Shown: positions 34,208 through 47,548 of the stretch, piece by piece | How the letters are laid out: each line of letters begins with the position of its first letter | Numbering within the stretch: position 1 is the first letter of the stretch | Assembly (NCBI GenBank): GCA_012845835.1 | Contig: JABAKD010000002.1 | Location: 24,842,518-24,906,517, forward strand | Length of the DNA stretch: 64,000 nucleotides | Source: Undaria pinnatifida | Taxonomy: Eukaryota; Sar; Phaeophyceae; Laminariales; Alariaceae | Direction of reading: 5' to 3' | Translations under genes and position numbers: made by a program | Notes under the pieces: model-generated | Told to the model about the DNA's origin: nothing | The model's input: the letters and a program-made list of their open reading frames with translations, nothing else | Databases searched by the model: none

Positions 34208-35564
34208 CGTTTTTTCACGCTGACTTTCTTTATCTCCATTGTCAGTCTATGCATCGAGCTAGCCCGGTGTTCCATCGTACGAATGATGTCCGCGAACGGG
34301 CGCTCCTGCTCGTCCTTATGGCTGTGCCGTGAGCCCACCAACCAACCTACCTACCTACCTACCTACCTACCTACCGACCGACCAACCGACCGACCGATCC
34401 CATGCTCACATGTGATGGCAGTCTTGGTGACGATGTGAGAGATTCGATACCACGCCGGCCAAAGCCTGCTCGGGAGGGGGTGCGCGAAGTACGAGGGCAA
34501 TAATTTTCGTGCAAGCATCGTGATGGCGCGCCGCTCTCTTTTTCAGACGAGAGGACGCGAGGGAAAGAAGAGCGTTGTGACCCTCGGGGGAAGATTGGAG
34601 GGAAAACTCAATCTCAAAACCGGCGACAAAATATTCTTGCATCAAAAAGGTGTTCGAGACAAAAGCGGCAGCAAAATGTGTGCAGTCTCAACGGAACAAA
34701 AATAACCGGTCAAAGTCACAACTGAACAAAAATAACTGGTCACGACAATAGGCTGCATTGGCCTATTTCTTAGCGCTACTGTAGGCGTCTGATCGACGCC
34801 AACACGCTCACCCCTCTTGCTCGAGTATAACTTCTCGGACATAGCTACACGTCCGTAAATATAAGGACCGTTGTCCAATGTATTGAATACCCAAACAGTA
34901 GTAGTAGTTGTAGTAGTAGCAGTAGCAGTAGCAGCAGTAGTAGTAGTAGTTGTTGCTGTAGTAGCAGTAGTAGTAGCAGCAGTAGTAGTATTAGTATTAG
35001 TAGCAGTAGCAGCAGTAGTAGTAGCAGTAGTAGTAGCAGAAGTAGTAGTATTAGTATTAGTAGCAGTAGCAGCAGTAGTAGTAGCAGGAGTAGTAGCAGC
35101 AGCAGTAGTGGTAGTAGTTGTAGCAGCAGCAGTAGTAGTAGCAGCAGTAGTAGTACTAGTACTCGTGACGCGTGCTACGATAGAGGTAGCACGTTTTGGC
35201 TGAAACGATTTCTGAATGGCGGGGCTCCTTAACCCCAAAATCGTCCAAACTTTTCTATTTTGTTTTTAGAATTCTCGTTGTATACCTAGGCCATGGGATT
35301 TTTCATCTGGTAGCAGTTTTTTTTTTCTCTCCAAATCGGTTTTCGGGGGAGGTCTTAAGCTCCCAAATCGAGGAAGCCTCAGAAAAAAGCGTTCACCGCT
35401 ACCGTGGCATGTGTCCCTTATATTTCCAGACTGGGTAGTGCAGTATTGTCCGCCATTTTTGTTTTATCGTCTGGTGGGTGGTTGGGTTATGCCATCAACA
35501 ATCTCAAGCTTACCATTTAACGCCGGCCATCATCTGGCCCTCGTCCTTGTGCCATTTTTGGTAC
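34208..35564 (-). CDS. Two phase-matched exons of an unrecognised protein, possibly the 5' part of the SPFH gene
   Basis: Exon 35564-35514 (acceptor CCTTGCAG, donor GTAAGC) encodes YQKWHKDEGQMMAGVK. Exon 34321-34208 (acceptor ACGGCACAG, donor GTGAGG) encodes HKDEQERPFADIIRTMEHRA and then SSMHRLTMEIKKVSVKK. The first ends with two bases of a codon and the second supplies one, so they join in frame (TG plus C). The composition is charged and helical. I recognise no domain. They lie on the same strand and just upstream of the first SPFH exon, but the second ends in phase 2 while that exon needs phase 1. Either one small exon is missing between them or this is a separate gene. Neither start nor stop is seen. 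Confidence 0.6.
34335..34398. repeat. ACCT/ACCG tetranucleotide microsatellite
   Basis: CCAACCAACCTACC units grade into ACCGACCG; about 15 tetramers. Confidence 0.92.
34895..35160. repeat. AGT/AGC trinucleotide microsatellite
   Basis: GTAGTAGCAGTAGC-type triplets, with a duplicated block of about 62 bp marked by two GTATTAGTATTAGTAGC occurrences. It gives spurious poly-Val and poly-Thr frames. Confidence 0.95.
35166..35400 (+). repeat. Dispersed repeat B, copy 2 (continuous)
   Basis: GACGCGTGCTACGATAGAGG, GGGGCTCCTTAACCCCAAAA and CATGGGATTTTTCATCTGG blocks align with 17,221-17,765 and with the reverse complement of 44,095-44,322. Confidence 0.75.
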
Positions 35565-35894
35565 CTGCAAGGTTAAAAGAACAGGTGTACGACGTTTCAC
35601 CCGAGGGTCGACGGTGTGAACATTTCTATCGTTCGAAGCGGGCAAGACGCAAGCTGAGTGTGCTTGTCGGTCCCGGCTGTGATTTCGGTCCACCGCGCAG
35701 GGGATGTTGTCAACCGGCAACCTTGTCGAGCATAAATGGAGAGTACAACATTTGAACCACGCGAAGCAACCTGGGCATGCCGGGGTATGGTAGGAGATAG
35801 ACGTGTCTACGGTTCGACGTGGGGAGGTGCAAGGAAGCGCGCGCGCAGCGTGATCATGCGTGTAGCGCTTCGGAGTCATCCCACGATACATAAG

Positions 35895-36172
35895 TAGGGG
35901 TGCAGCAGATTCTAAGAATTTCCTGAGCTCCTAACGTAAGGAGGAGGAGCTCGATATCTCACCCGAGAAGCATGACTTCGAAGGCATTCACTCGCGCAGC
36001 CCAACGAACACGTCAATTCGTTATAGCCCTATAGGTAAAGCAAACATACTCGTAAAAAAGTATCCGACTAATCCGTAGTACCCTACTCAAGGAGTTCAAC
36101 CGAGACCAGGAGCGTTTTTTTGGCCCCAAAAAGGGCTACAACCCCTACCGCACTATAGAGGGATGCCTCTTC
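35895..36172 (+). repeat. Dispersed repeat G, copy 2
   Basis: TTCCTGAGCTCCTAACG, GATATCTCACCCGAGAAGC, GACTTCGAAGGCATTCACTC and CGCACTATAGAGGGATG match copy 1 in order. The ACT array follows shortly. Confidence 0.7.
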
Positions 36173-36206
36173 GTGCTTTTCTTCGGCGGATGATATGCAA
36201 GTATCG

Positions 36207-36313
36207 GTGTACTACTTACTGGTACTACTGCTCTTATCCGCACATATTACGTACACACTGCCGGGCACACCCACAAAGAAGGGGGAAGATGTAGGCCATC
36301 TCGGCACGAACAC
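36207..36313 (+). repeat. Left direct repeat flanking the ACT array
   Basis: GTGTACTAC, CACATATTACGTACACAC, GGGCACA, GAAG and GGCCATCTCGGCACGAACAC recur in order at 38,167-38,262, the last block with one mismatch in 20. Confidence 0.85.
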
Positions 36314-36319
36314 GACGTA

Positions 36320-38162
<1,843 letters not shown>

Positions 38163-38166
38163 AGTG

Positions 38167-38262
38167 GTGTACTTCGTATACTGCCGATGCTCACATTACG
38201 TAAACACCGCTGGGCACATTCAGGAAGAAGTGGAAAAACGTCGGCCATCTCGGCACGAGCAC
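38167..38262 (+). repeat. Right direct repeat flanking the ACT array
   Basis: Counterpart of 36,207-36,313, ending GGCCATCTCGGCACGAGCAC. Confidence 0.85.
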
Positions 38263-39606
38263 CAGTGGGATTTCCGCGGTCCTGGTCTGAAAAGCGGATG
38301 CCTGCTCATCCAAGCTCCTGTTATTTTCGCAAAACGGATTGCAGAACGGAACGAACGGCAACCATCATGTTCCGAAATATCGACGTCGCCTTTTCTAGGC
38401 TTCGGTATCCATCGCTGGCCATAGGTACAAGTGCGTGCGGGGTCTGGCGATGCCCAAAATTGGCAACCGACTTGCCAATCGTTCGAAAAACATCATATTT
38501 TGGGGCAGCATAGTATATACTGCTGTAGGCACAACTTCTACGGCTTCTGGAGATGCGCAGACGATGTTATCTGTTTTCTGCTTTTGTTTAGACTATAGCC
38601 ACAGAGTACTGTACCAGGCACGCATACTGTATAACACGCAGTCGGTCGTATAATATATCGGATTGCCATGGGGACGACACTACAGCTGCTGTAGCCTGTA
38701 GACAGGCACCACGCCCCCCGTGAACTGTACTGGTATGGGCATTGGGTATAGTCTATACGTACGAGGGTAAGCAAGACGCGCACAAGGGAACTGGTGAAGG
38801 TGCAAAAAGCACACTGCGTATGTCACATCGACGACAGACACTTCTTCTATTTCGCTCACCCTATCCGCTTTTGGTGCAGGGTGCTGTGCGGCAGCCCGGC
38901 GAATCCGGATGTACCGTTAGACATTTCCATTCGTTGTGAGAAGTCGTACAGAGGAGGAGTCGTACGGAGTAGCAGCTGGTTTTGGCAGATCAGGCGCCTT
39001 CGAGCATTCGAGAGATTGACGGAAGCATTCTTCAGTATGAGGCACGAGGCAAGTACGCTCACGGTTTTTGATAGCACATGGAATCGTGGCTACAGCGTAG
39101 CTGCGGTCCGTTGCTTTTGTATGTTAAGAGTTCCATGTTCGATGTTCAAGCGCAACGTCGAGGAGTATCGAGAGTGCGTACACACATAGACTAATACATG
39201 TTACGTTCAAAAGTAATTGCACATGCACCCGAGACGCCTACCTTTTGCTACCTGGTACTACAGTATACTGGTATATTCGTATAGGTACTCACTTATTCAA
39301 GGAGCTCTGGCTTCTGACGGAGACGCTGTTTGCAGTGTAAACCAAGCTATAAGCTCGTCTTGGCTGGTCGGTGTTTTTACTTGCCGGGTGCTTGCTGCGT
39401 GGTGGCTGTTTTGTTTCATTGATCGTTGCTTCTCAAGAGCCCCCCCCTTCCCCCTTTCAACTTAGCGGCAGCCCAGGGAGTTCACGCCAAAAACATCACG
39501 AAGGGGAAGCTTAAAGCCTGTATCTGGCTTACACCATTAGGATGACGATAATTGGTGCTGGTCCACAACTATTAATGACGGCGTATCAATAATCAGCACT
39601 TGTACG

Positions 39607-39740
39607 GGTGTTGTTGTTGTTGTTGTTGTTGTCTTGGTTGTCGTGGTTGTGGTTGTGGTTGTTGTTGTTGTTGTTGTTGTTGCTGCTGTCGTTATTCTTG
39701 TCTTGTTGCTGCTGCTGCTGCTGTTGTTGTTGTTGTTGTG
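39607..39740. repeat. GTT/GCT trinucleotide microsatellite
   Basis: GTTGTT with GTG, GTC and GCT interruptions. It yields poly-Asn, poly-Gln and poly-Thr frames on the minus strand. Confidence 0.95.
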
Positions 39741-40186
39741 CATATTCTCGGATTAACTTGCATAACTGAGTCCGTGTAGTCACAGGACATGCTAAACCAT
39801 ACGCGTATTGTCGCTCGCGACCAAGCCGGCGATACGGCTAGGCGCTGCACATATTGCGCATACACATCATACGATACAACTCTTACGACTCTCACATCAT
39901 AGTCTATACTACTAGTAGTAGTCTACTGCTGTAGTCTATACCGACCGTAAGTACATACCAGGTACCAGGTATACCGGTACCTGGTCAGTGTTACGATATA
40001 CCCTGGTGTCAGGTATATCGGCAGAGCCGACCTGTGACCTACGCGAGGGCACATTCTATATCTACACTACACATGCATAGCACGCGCAATCACAGTATCA
40101 CACGAGGCTTCAAATACGTGTTGCGACGATATCCTTGATCTCAAAACAAATGACTTTTAATGTTATAGAAATTAAAAAACGACAGC

Positions 40187-40250
40187 TGTGAGTACGACCG
40201 ATTGAATGGTTGAAACTCAACTTTGCAAGCTGCGTGGTACATCTGTTTCA
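40187..40250 (-). repeat. Dispersed repeat J, copy 1
   Basis: ACAGCTGTGAGT...GGTTGAAACTCAACTTTGCAA then GCTGCGTGGTAC is the reverse complement of the J consensus at 41,233 and 60,585. Confidence 0.65.
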
Positions 40251-41232
40251 AACACCAACTGCATTGAAATTCCCGGAGGGCCGATACTTTTCAGGCGAGA
40301 GCACGGCATGTAACCGGGTGAAGGGGGATAGTAGTGCTGTCGTACCTGTCGCCTGGATCAAGAGCTCTCCCTTTACACCCACCAGGGGGCAGGGGTGCGA
40401 CAAGGAGAGGAGTAGTGCTGCCGGGGTAGGTAGACTCAGTTTGGTGTTTGGTGCGATGTCGTGATGTCGTGATGGTGTCGTCTGTCTGCTCGCACTGCAT
40501 CCGCCGACAGTTTCGCCCGAACGCCTGACAAACCTTCCATGAAAACTCTAATAATAACAATTAATTGCCGATTTTGCCGTTTTTCGTTTGTCTTGCTGGA
40601 ATCCTTTTGCGAGAGGGTAGAATACGAGAGGGTCTTACATGCTACCACCCCACCAGTGATAATTTGATCGAACACGTACACGATGTGCGTACTTGTACGT
40701 ACTCGCTCGTGCACGCAGTGAGTGGTAGGAGTGAAACCTAGCTTTGTTTGGTCTCGGATGGCATACGGACGTAGGATATTATTGAATACGGTCTTGCGCG
40801 TGAACTGCGTGTGCGCCGCTTGAGTCGGCTGGTTGACCCTACAACAGTAGCTTCCTGGTCTTCGTACTTGTATGTAACACTTTTACGCAAGTTGAGTCTC
40901 AAAACCTTGCTGTATCGATCTGGTTGGTGCACCTGGTATCATTCTTTCAAATTAAATCGAATACCTGGTAATTAATGAGTTTTCGTTCGTATAGACTAGT
41001 GTGTAGACTATGTACACTGCCGTCCGAGACTCACAAGAAATTCAGCCGATATTCGAGTAAATAAATAGTTCAGGAGGATAACAAAATTTCTCCCTATCTA
41101 TGCTAACTTCAAGTATGTTTGTCCCCAAAAGGGCTTCCAGTAGTGAAGGAGTTAACATTGCTTAGAGTTGGCCCTTTGGTTCTCCTCTCGGGAAGCTTGC
41201 GGGAAGGTATTTATGCTTTTGAAAGCCAACAA

Positions 41233-41322
41233 AAAGTACCAACAACGCAGCTTGCAAAGATGAGTATCGACCCTAAATTCGTCGAACTTACAGGTGACGT
41301 ACTTGAAACAATTTTATAAAAT
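41233..41322 (+). repeat. Dispersed repeat J, copy 2
   Basis: GTACCAACAACGCAGCTTGC, AAAGATGAGTATCGACCCTA and AATTCGTCGAACTTACAGG are shared almost exactly with 60,585-60,672. Confidence 0.85.
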
Positions 41323-41575
41323 AATTAATTTAGTGTTTCGGGGTTTCAAACATCAACTATTTTCCTACATATTGTAGCACTACTGCTAGCAGCTGCTGTA
41401 CGTGGTAGTATTATTGGGCAATATGGACCTAGGGGCCGACTGTGCTGCTATGCGGGGGTGCATCTGGCTCTGTAATGGTCACTCACACGAGGGTTGCTTG
41501 GATGTTATATGCCTGATATTAGTTGCTTGCTCTCCGCCAGATACCTTCTGACAGAAGGGAGGAGATACCATGACA

Positions 41576-41715
41576 ACACTAGCCCACCCTGAACGGCCGT
41601 ATATGTAGCTTCATAGAAAGATAAGTTGGAACTAAATCAATCCGGAGAATTTGGAAAATGGGTTGAAGATGCGGCGTTTCACAACCCATTCCCAAACCTC
41701 TAACTTGCAAGGCGG
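41576..41715 (+). repeat. Dispersed repeat I, copy 2
   Basis: ACACTAGCCCACCCTGAACG, then GAAGATGCGGCGTTTCACAA and CCCAAACCTCTAAC, parallel to copy 1. Confidence 0.7.
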
Positions 41716-41853
41716 AGTACCTGGTAGTGTCAGCGTACGGTTTAGAAGAAGTTCTACGGCAATTTTCCGGTTCGATTTTGAAGCACCCTTCGAGCAATCA
41801 CTTTTTTTCTGCCAGTTTTCGTTCGTTCTCCCATCTTCACCGCGCCCACTCCC

Positions 41854-42097
41854 TAGTCGTTCTACGGTAGCCCCCCCAACATTTCGTTGATGAAATCGCG
41901 GGTTTTGAGACCAACTCCCGACCGTATCTCCTGAATTACGATGACCCTTGCCATCCCGACGGTCATCGTTTCATAACCCTTTGCAAAGAAGAAGATATAT
42001 GAAGGTTACGTTTTCACACCATTCTTCGTGCCGAGCAGTCGTGAAACGTTCGTTAAAGAAAATCACTGGTTTGGGGGGGGGCTCTCGTAGGACCAGT
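41854..42097 (+). mobile_element. MITE-like element A, copy 4
   Basis: Starts TAGTCGTTCTACGGTAGCCC and ends GGGGGGGCTCTCGTAGGACCAGT-like sequence, flanked by CTCCC on both sides (41,849-41,853 and 42,098-42,102), a clean 5-bp direct repeat. Confidence 0.88.
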
Positions 42098-42355
42098 CTC
42101 CCATACACCTCGCACACCATCCCCCACAAAGACAATCGCATCGAACCTACTCTCAGCTCTTTGCATTCGCAATGTATATATGGTCTCAAATGTCGCCTCG
42201 ATAGTAATATATCGTCTACCTTGAGCACTACAAAAAACTATTGTGTTAAAACTGTGAATTTGTTAAATTTCAGCTCCCCTCTCGTGTTCTTCCCTCGTAT
42301 ATATGTATAAGTGAGGCCTTCGTTGTCGTTCATACCATTGTTAAGGTATTAGAAG

Positions 42356-42423
42356 GTATTAGTCCGTTTTAACCACTGGTAAAAGGTTAAACAATTGCCT
42401 ACCCAAACTAAGCCTTACAACAC
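42356..42423 (+). repeat. Dispersed repeat D, copy 4
   Basis: ATTAGTCCGTTTTAACCACT, GGTAAAAGGTTAAACAATTG and CCTACCCAAACTAAGCCTTA match copy 1. Confidence 0.75.
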
Positions 42424-44094
42424 CATCCGCTTCCCATCGATTTTCGCAACTTCGAGTGCTATCGATCGGTGCGTGTACAAATAAAAGTCTATCGCCGCAC
42501 GAGATAGTAGGGACCATGAAATATCTGGCTGATTTCATCGCCGTAGCCTGTACTATCCCAGACAGCGACAGCGGAAACAAACATACACGCACCCTCGTCA
42601 CGGATAGAGGCCTTTGTTGTACAAAAGCTATCGTCTTTACGGCACACACAGTAGGTACTATGAAGGTTACTAATAATGGCTGCATTCCTCGCCTGGTTCC
42701 GCTTTCTGCCAAGCAGCGACGTCGGCGACAACAACCCTTCACCTTGGGGGGACATGGGCCTTTTTTTCTCCGCCAGATCCCCCTCCTGCTGATGGTAATG
42801 CATGCCAAGGCCCACCCGCAGCGATTGCTAACCTCTTTCATCTTGCCTGGCCTGCTGTCGAAGCCACTTCCCATCGAACTTTACCAAATACGAAAACGGA
42901 ACATATACTCCAGGTAGACACAAACCCGCAGACAAGACAACTTCCAGGGGGGAAAAGTGAATAATATCCACCGGTAAGTCGTGCCGTCATGGCCACTCCA
43001 AAACAACATTTTCACACTGACTACTGTCTGCGGCGCCAGGGGTGGCATCCTTTGGTTTATCCTCGCTTTAGTGCTGATGTATTCGCCAACATAGCCAGGA
43101 GTGCAACGATGCTGGCCCCGGGCTCCCACTGAGCTCAAGGGTATGTCATAGATGGGGAGGTGTGAGTAACCGACTCTTTGTGTGGTTCATGTCACTGGGA
43201 CTTGTTTTGGTTCATTAGCTATTCACCACCACCATCACCATCGTCACCTTCACCGAGTAACTTGTGCAGTTTTTATGGCGTTGCCAAAATTTTCGCCCAT
43301 GTTCGATATTAGACCTTCGTCGACGCAGCCGTTTTACCGCTGCCAACCAATCGATGCTGCGTACACGTCGAGAAATAATTTGGCTCCACCTCATCACGAG
43401 CCTCCTGCGCAACCTCACCGCACGTGCAACGCCTAACTCGAAAGCGCCACCTCTATCGTAGCATAGTATTACGCAAAAAAAATGCGTGCGATCGTATACC
43501 AGCGCGGTAGGGATTAGGGATATCGCCTAATTTCTTCGAGGCCCTTTGCTTGAGAAGCTCTATACCCCCCCGATACCCGACTGTTGGGAATCTTGCACAA
43601 CGAGATAAAAAACGCACCCCGATACATCGTTCTGCTATTAATAGGTATCTAAGGATTAACATTATTGTAAGACGACGCATGCTACGGTAGAGGTTATCCG
43701 ATTTGTTTCTGAGGCATGAGGTCATCAGGGGACACCCGGGATGCACCCCCGGGATTTCCGTTTTTTGATGGGCACCTTGATGGTAAAACGGATACTGCTG
43801 CTTGCTCTGAGATCATCGTGCGCAGCGCAGTTCTGTGGTAGGTCAGGTCTTACGTCGTCGTAGGTTTGTCTCTGGAAAAGGAGTTCCCCGCGGCTGCGGG
43901 TCAGCAGTCGGTCTATCTTAATTGTGTTTAGTCTTTGATCGTCGGTCAGCCTCGGGTTTGACCGTGTAGGGTCTGTCTGTCACCCCGGGTCGAGGGTTGA
44001 CAGGTAATACACATTTTCTCTGGTGTCAACTCTCCTGATTGGGTGATCATCCCACAAGTTGAGATTGAAAAGACAGTTCCTAATAGGCATCCTT

Positions 44095-44322
44095 ACTTGA
44101 GCTCTTATCCATAGTCACCCAAAAACTGAATTTATAATTGTGAGAAAAAAAATGTGCAATCCGCCGAACAACCCCATGGGGCCAGGTATACAACCAAAAA
44201 ACAGCAAAACAAACAGCAGAGATATTCCGACAATTTCGGGTTAAGGGAGCCCCCCACCGCTCAGAAAATATTATCGAATCGAAAACGTGTTTGCCCGTAC
44301 CGTATATAGCACGCGTCAGATA
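44095..44322 (-). repeat. Dispersed repeat B, copy 3
   Basis: The reverse complement reads GACGCGTGCTATATACGG, GGGGCTCCCTTAACCCGAAA, TTGTCGG and CCCATGGGG, in the order seen in copy 2. Confidence 0.65.
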
Positions 44323-45224
44323 TACATTGGATCCAAAATGCAAACTGCTGGCTCCGGATAGGGTAGGCCGCACGCCGCGGCTGTTGCGCAGATCCGGCGG
44401 CATCGGCCCTCACGGCGTCAGGCGTACGGAACGACAACAAAAATGATTGCGTAGTTCCTCAGTTGATGACCTCCATCAGCCAGAAAACATGTTCGAGCTC
44501 AAAGGTACATCCCCTATCACGGTAAGGCTAGCTCTTCTTCGATGCCTTCCTTTTTTGCATTGAAGGTCTCTCTTATACAGGGCCCGTTGAGTAGTGCCGG
44601 TTGCCCGCTACAATAGTGCCTGTGCAATCGTTTTGGCACATACGGGAACAACTAGTAGAGGCAGGCCCGTTGGGGAGTGCCGGTTGCCCGTTAGTGCCTG
44701 TGCAATCGTTTGGCACATTTGGGAACAAATGAAGGTAGTACCAGTATGCGGAGTAGCGCCGCGGTTGCCGCTAGAGTGCCAGTGGAGATCGTCGCAGACT
44801 CGTAAGAGACAAGAGATGGGGAACACACACGAAAACAATACAGATTGAAATAGTTGATAGATACGAATGGCATCAATCACAAAACATCGCCAAAGATCGA
44901 AGATGTCAGGAGACGGCACTTTCACCCCTTGACCGACAACAATTTGCCAACAATTTACCTTGACTGACGCCAAACTACTAGGTTTTAGTGTGGAATGATC
45001 GTTTTGACGCCCTTGACCGCTGGACATATACCCTGGCTGACCACCTCCTGATATATTTGCCAACGACCAGCATCATTCAGAAGCATCATCGTCCCATAAT
45101 CTTTGGCTATATCGCCAACATAAACGACGGACCGACAAGGACGGATCAAATTACTTTTTTTTTTGTTTGTTTCGCTTCGCTTCTGGCGGAAGAAAAGAAA
45201 CGAATCGGAAAACACGTGACGAAA

Positions 45225-45400
45225 CGAAATGCAACGAAACGAAATCAAATCAAATCAAAACAAACTAGACAAACACCAAACCGACCCAACCTAACTCAAC
45301 CCAAACCAAATCGAAATCGAACCAAACAAAACCAAACCAAATCACACCAAAGCTACCAATCAAAAACCGAACGAAATCAAAACTTAACCAAAAACGACAT
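45225..45400. repeat. A/C-rich degenerate pentamer tract
   Basis: AAATC, AAACC and AACCA units repeat irregularly with no G-rich counterpart. Confidence 0.8.
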
Positions 45401-45764
45401 CCGACGTAAAAAAAGAAAAAACTGGCGAGACTTTACATATCGAAACATCTCGCTACCTCTCTCGTCCCTCCTCCCTCTCCGGTCGGGACCAGCCAGGAAA
45501 CAGCAATACATACACTTACTACTGAGGGAAACGGGTATCCCAGTTCATACAAATCTTCACGAGAAGATATGACTTTGCAACGGTAGAATGTGTACCTGCG
45601 ACCCACACTGCTGCCATCGGCATGCATCTACTGGCCAGCTTTACTGCTGCTTGATGCCTGCGCATACACCTACTAATACCACGGTATGCATTCACTGGCT
45701 AGCTTTACTGCTGTTGGCCGCACGGCAGCACGCTCTCCCCCGCCCCATCTCTTTCACTCTCATG

Positions 45765-46020
45765 CTTCATCCGAATGTTAAAATTAATCCGAATGCTATA
45801 TCTCATCCGAGTGTCAATCGGCTGCCGCAATTCGTCCGAATACCGTAATTCATCCGAATGCCACAGTTCCTCCGAATGTGCCACAACCCATCCGAATACC
45901 GCGTTCATCCCAAATGCTGCAATTCGTCTGAATGTCACAACTAATCCGAATGCCGCACTACGCCCGAACGCGTCAACCCCTCCGAATATACCACAAGTCA
46001 TCCGAACGCCACAAAATAAA
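45765..46020. repeat. Degenerate 15-bp minisatellite
   Basis: CATCCGAATGCCRCA-like units, about 16, strongly diverged but keeping the CCGAATG core. Confidence 0.85.
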
Positions 46021-46498
46021 ACCGAACGTCACAAGACGTGGCACAGATCCTACGGCGTCGGCAGAGAAGGAGGAGGAAGAGGGCGTTTTTCGCTCGAAAT
46101 CGAACACAAAAAGCGAGGACTGTGAAGAAAAAAAAACACTGTTGTGCCGAAGGGACATGGCATACCGACAGATAAGACACCGACGGACAGACAGCACGAC
46201 GGACGGACAGAAATAAAAAATAATTCGTTCGTACGCATATCTAAAACAGAAAAAAAAGGGCAAACAAGGAAACATGCAGACAGACCGGCAAGCAAGCCCA
46301 TTAACCACAGGACAAACGAATCCACCGACCCGTGCGCTGTACGAACCAAAATCCGCCCGCAGTTCAAAAAAAAGGAAACCTCCCTTTGAAATTGCACGTC
46401 GCGCGCTCATATCGATAGCGACATCTAGTAACGCCACACACAACCGACAAGGAAAGGGGGGGGAAGAAGGGGAGCTACTGTAGTACAGCATTATATAC

Positions 46499-46668
46499 GG
46501 GTTCTCCAGTGAGGCGGTGACGTGCCAGAGCAATGACACCGCCTTATTTGGCGAAGACGCCTTATTCATTCCAGGTTATGAGTGCGTTTCCCCAGTCACG
46601 CCAAGCGATTGTGACCACCTTATATCGGGATACCGCATTACTCAGGCCGCCTTATTGGGGGACCCCTC
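46499..46668 (+). mobile_element. TIR element F, copy 2
   Basis: GGGTTCTCCAGTGAGGCGG at the left and GGCCGCCTTATTGGGGGACCCC-like sequence at the right. The interior TATTCATTCCAGGTTATGAG and TATCGGGATACCGCATTACT match copy 1 in the same orientation. Confidence 0.75.
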
Positions 46669-47548
46669 ATTGTCTAAAATGGTGGCGGCGGCTTGAGCTG
46701 GAGGTTGCGTGAACGCCCTGTTTATTATCAGGCGTGTTTTGCATATTTATTTTGGCATTTTTGGCATTTTTTCATTTTTGCCTCCAAACCGCGCAGTGCG
46801 CAAGCCACCTATATACCCGCAGCCACTACACGCGGTACAACAAAATTTGGAACGAGGAATGAAGGAAGGAAGGGAGGAAGAAAGGAGGAAAATAAGGAAA
46901 ACATGAAGGCAGGAAGGAAGCGCGGGAGTACGGGGGGAAGAAGTCCCCAAGAGCTACAGCGACGGGCCACGACACATGCCGCCCCCCCCCGCCTCCCTCC
47001 CTTGCCCTCCCTCCTATATATGAGGCATCTCCAGACCATTAGCAGCAAACAAGCAGCTCACCTCCCTCCCCCGCCCCCCTCAACTCTCCCCCTCGACCCC
47101 TCCTCCATCCTAAGAAAACGCTCTTAGGGGGGCATCAAAATGGCCAACAGAGCGGCAACGGAGGCAGGCAAAAGCCGCTTGCTGGTCTTTCACCCTGCTG
47201 GCGGCCCCAAAACGCTAATATTAACAGCGCGTTCAAGCGCTCATTTTCTTGCTACTGGCGGCACACAACGCGTTAGCGCGTTTTGGCCCTCTTCGTCGTA
47301 CTGCAAGAGACCCCGACACGCTATATGGCGCGCGGCGTACTGCAATCGGCTCAGACACGCCATATGGTGGCGTTCTAGCCCTCCCTTTCTTGCCACAAGC
47401 GGTGCAACACGCTGTCAATAACGCGTTTTGGACCTCTTATTCTTGCCACAACCGACGAGAACACGCTGCAGTATTTGGCGCGTTTCTTCTCTTGCCACCG
47501 CGGTGCGCACGGCCCCAACACTTCCAGCGACTATATCGCAATCTCAAT

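Larger units (their letters stand above)
38263..47548. other. Intergenic region, repeat-rich, no gene established
   Basis: Contains the GTT array, copies of families A, B, D, F, I and J, a degenerate 15-bp minisatellite and A/C-rich tracts, all listed separately. Open frames at 38,794-39,189, 42,456-42,917 and 43,182-43,436 have no recognised domain and no supporting junctions. Confidence 0.5.

Noticed and set aside
34520-34640. Plus-strand exon after CTTTTTCAG (RGREGKKSVVTLGG...)
   Set aside because: It has a good acceptor and coding-like composition, but no compatible neighbour exon on the plus strand and no known domain.
38794-39189. A 131-codon plus-strand frame
   Set aside because: No domain, poor start context and only a GC-type donor nearby.
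42456-42917. A 153-codon plus-strand frame
   Set aside because: The opposite strand is equally open, and there is no recognised domain or junction.
43182-43436. An 84-codon frame with a His run
   Set aside because: Low-complexity CACCAC tract; three overlapping frames are open, so it has no distinctive coding signal.
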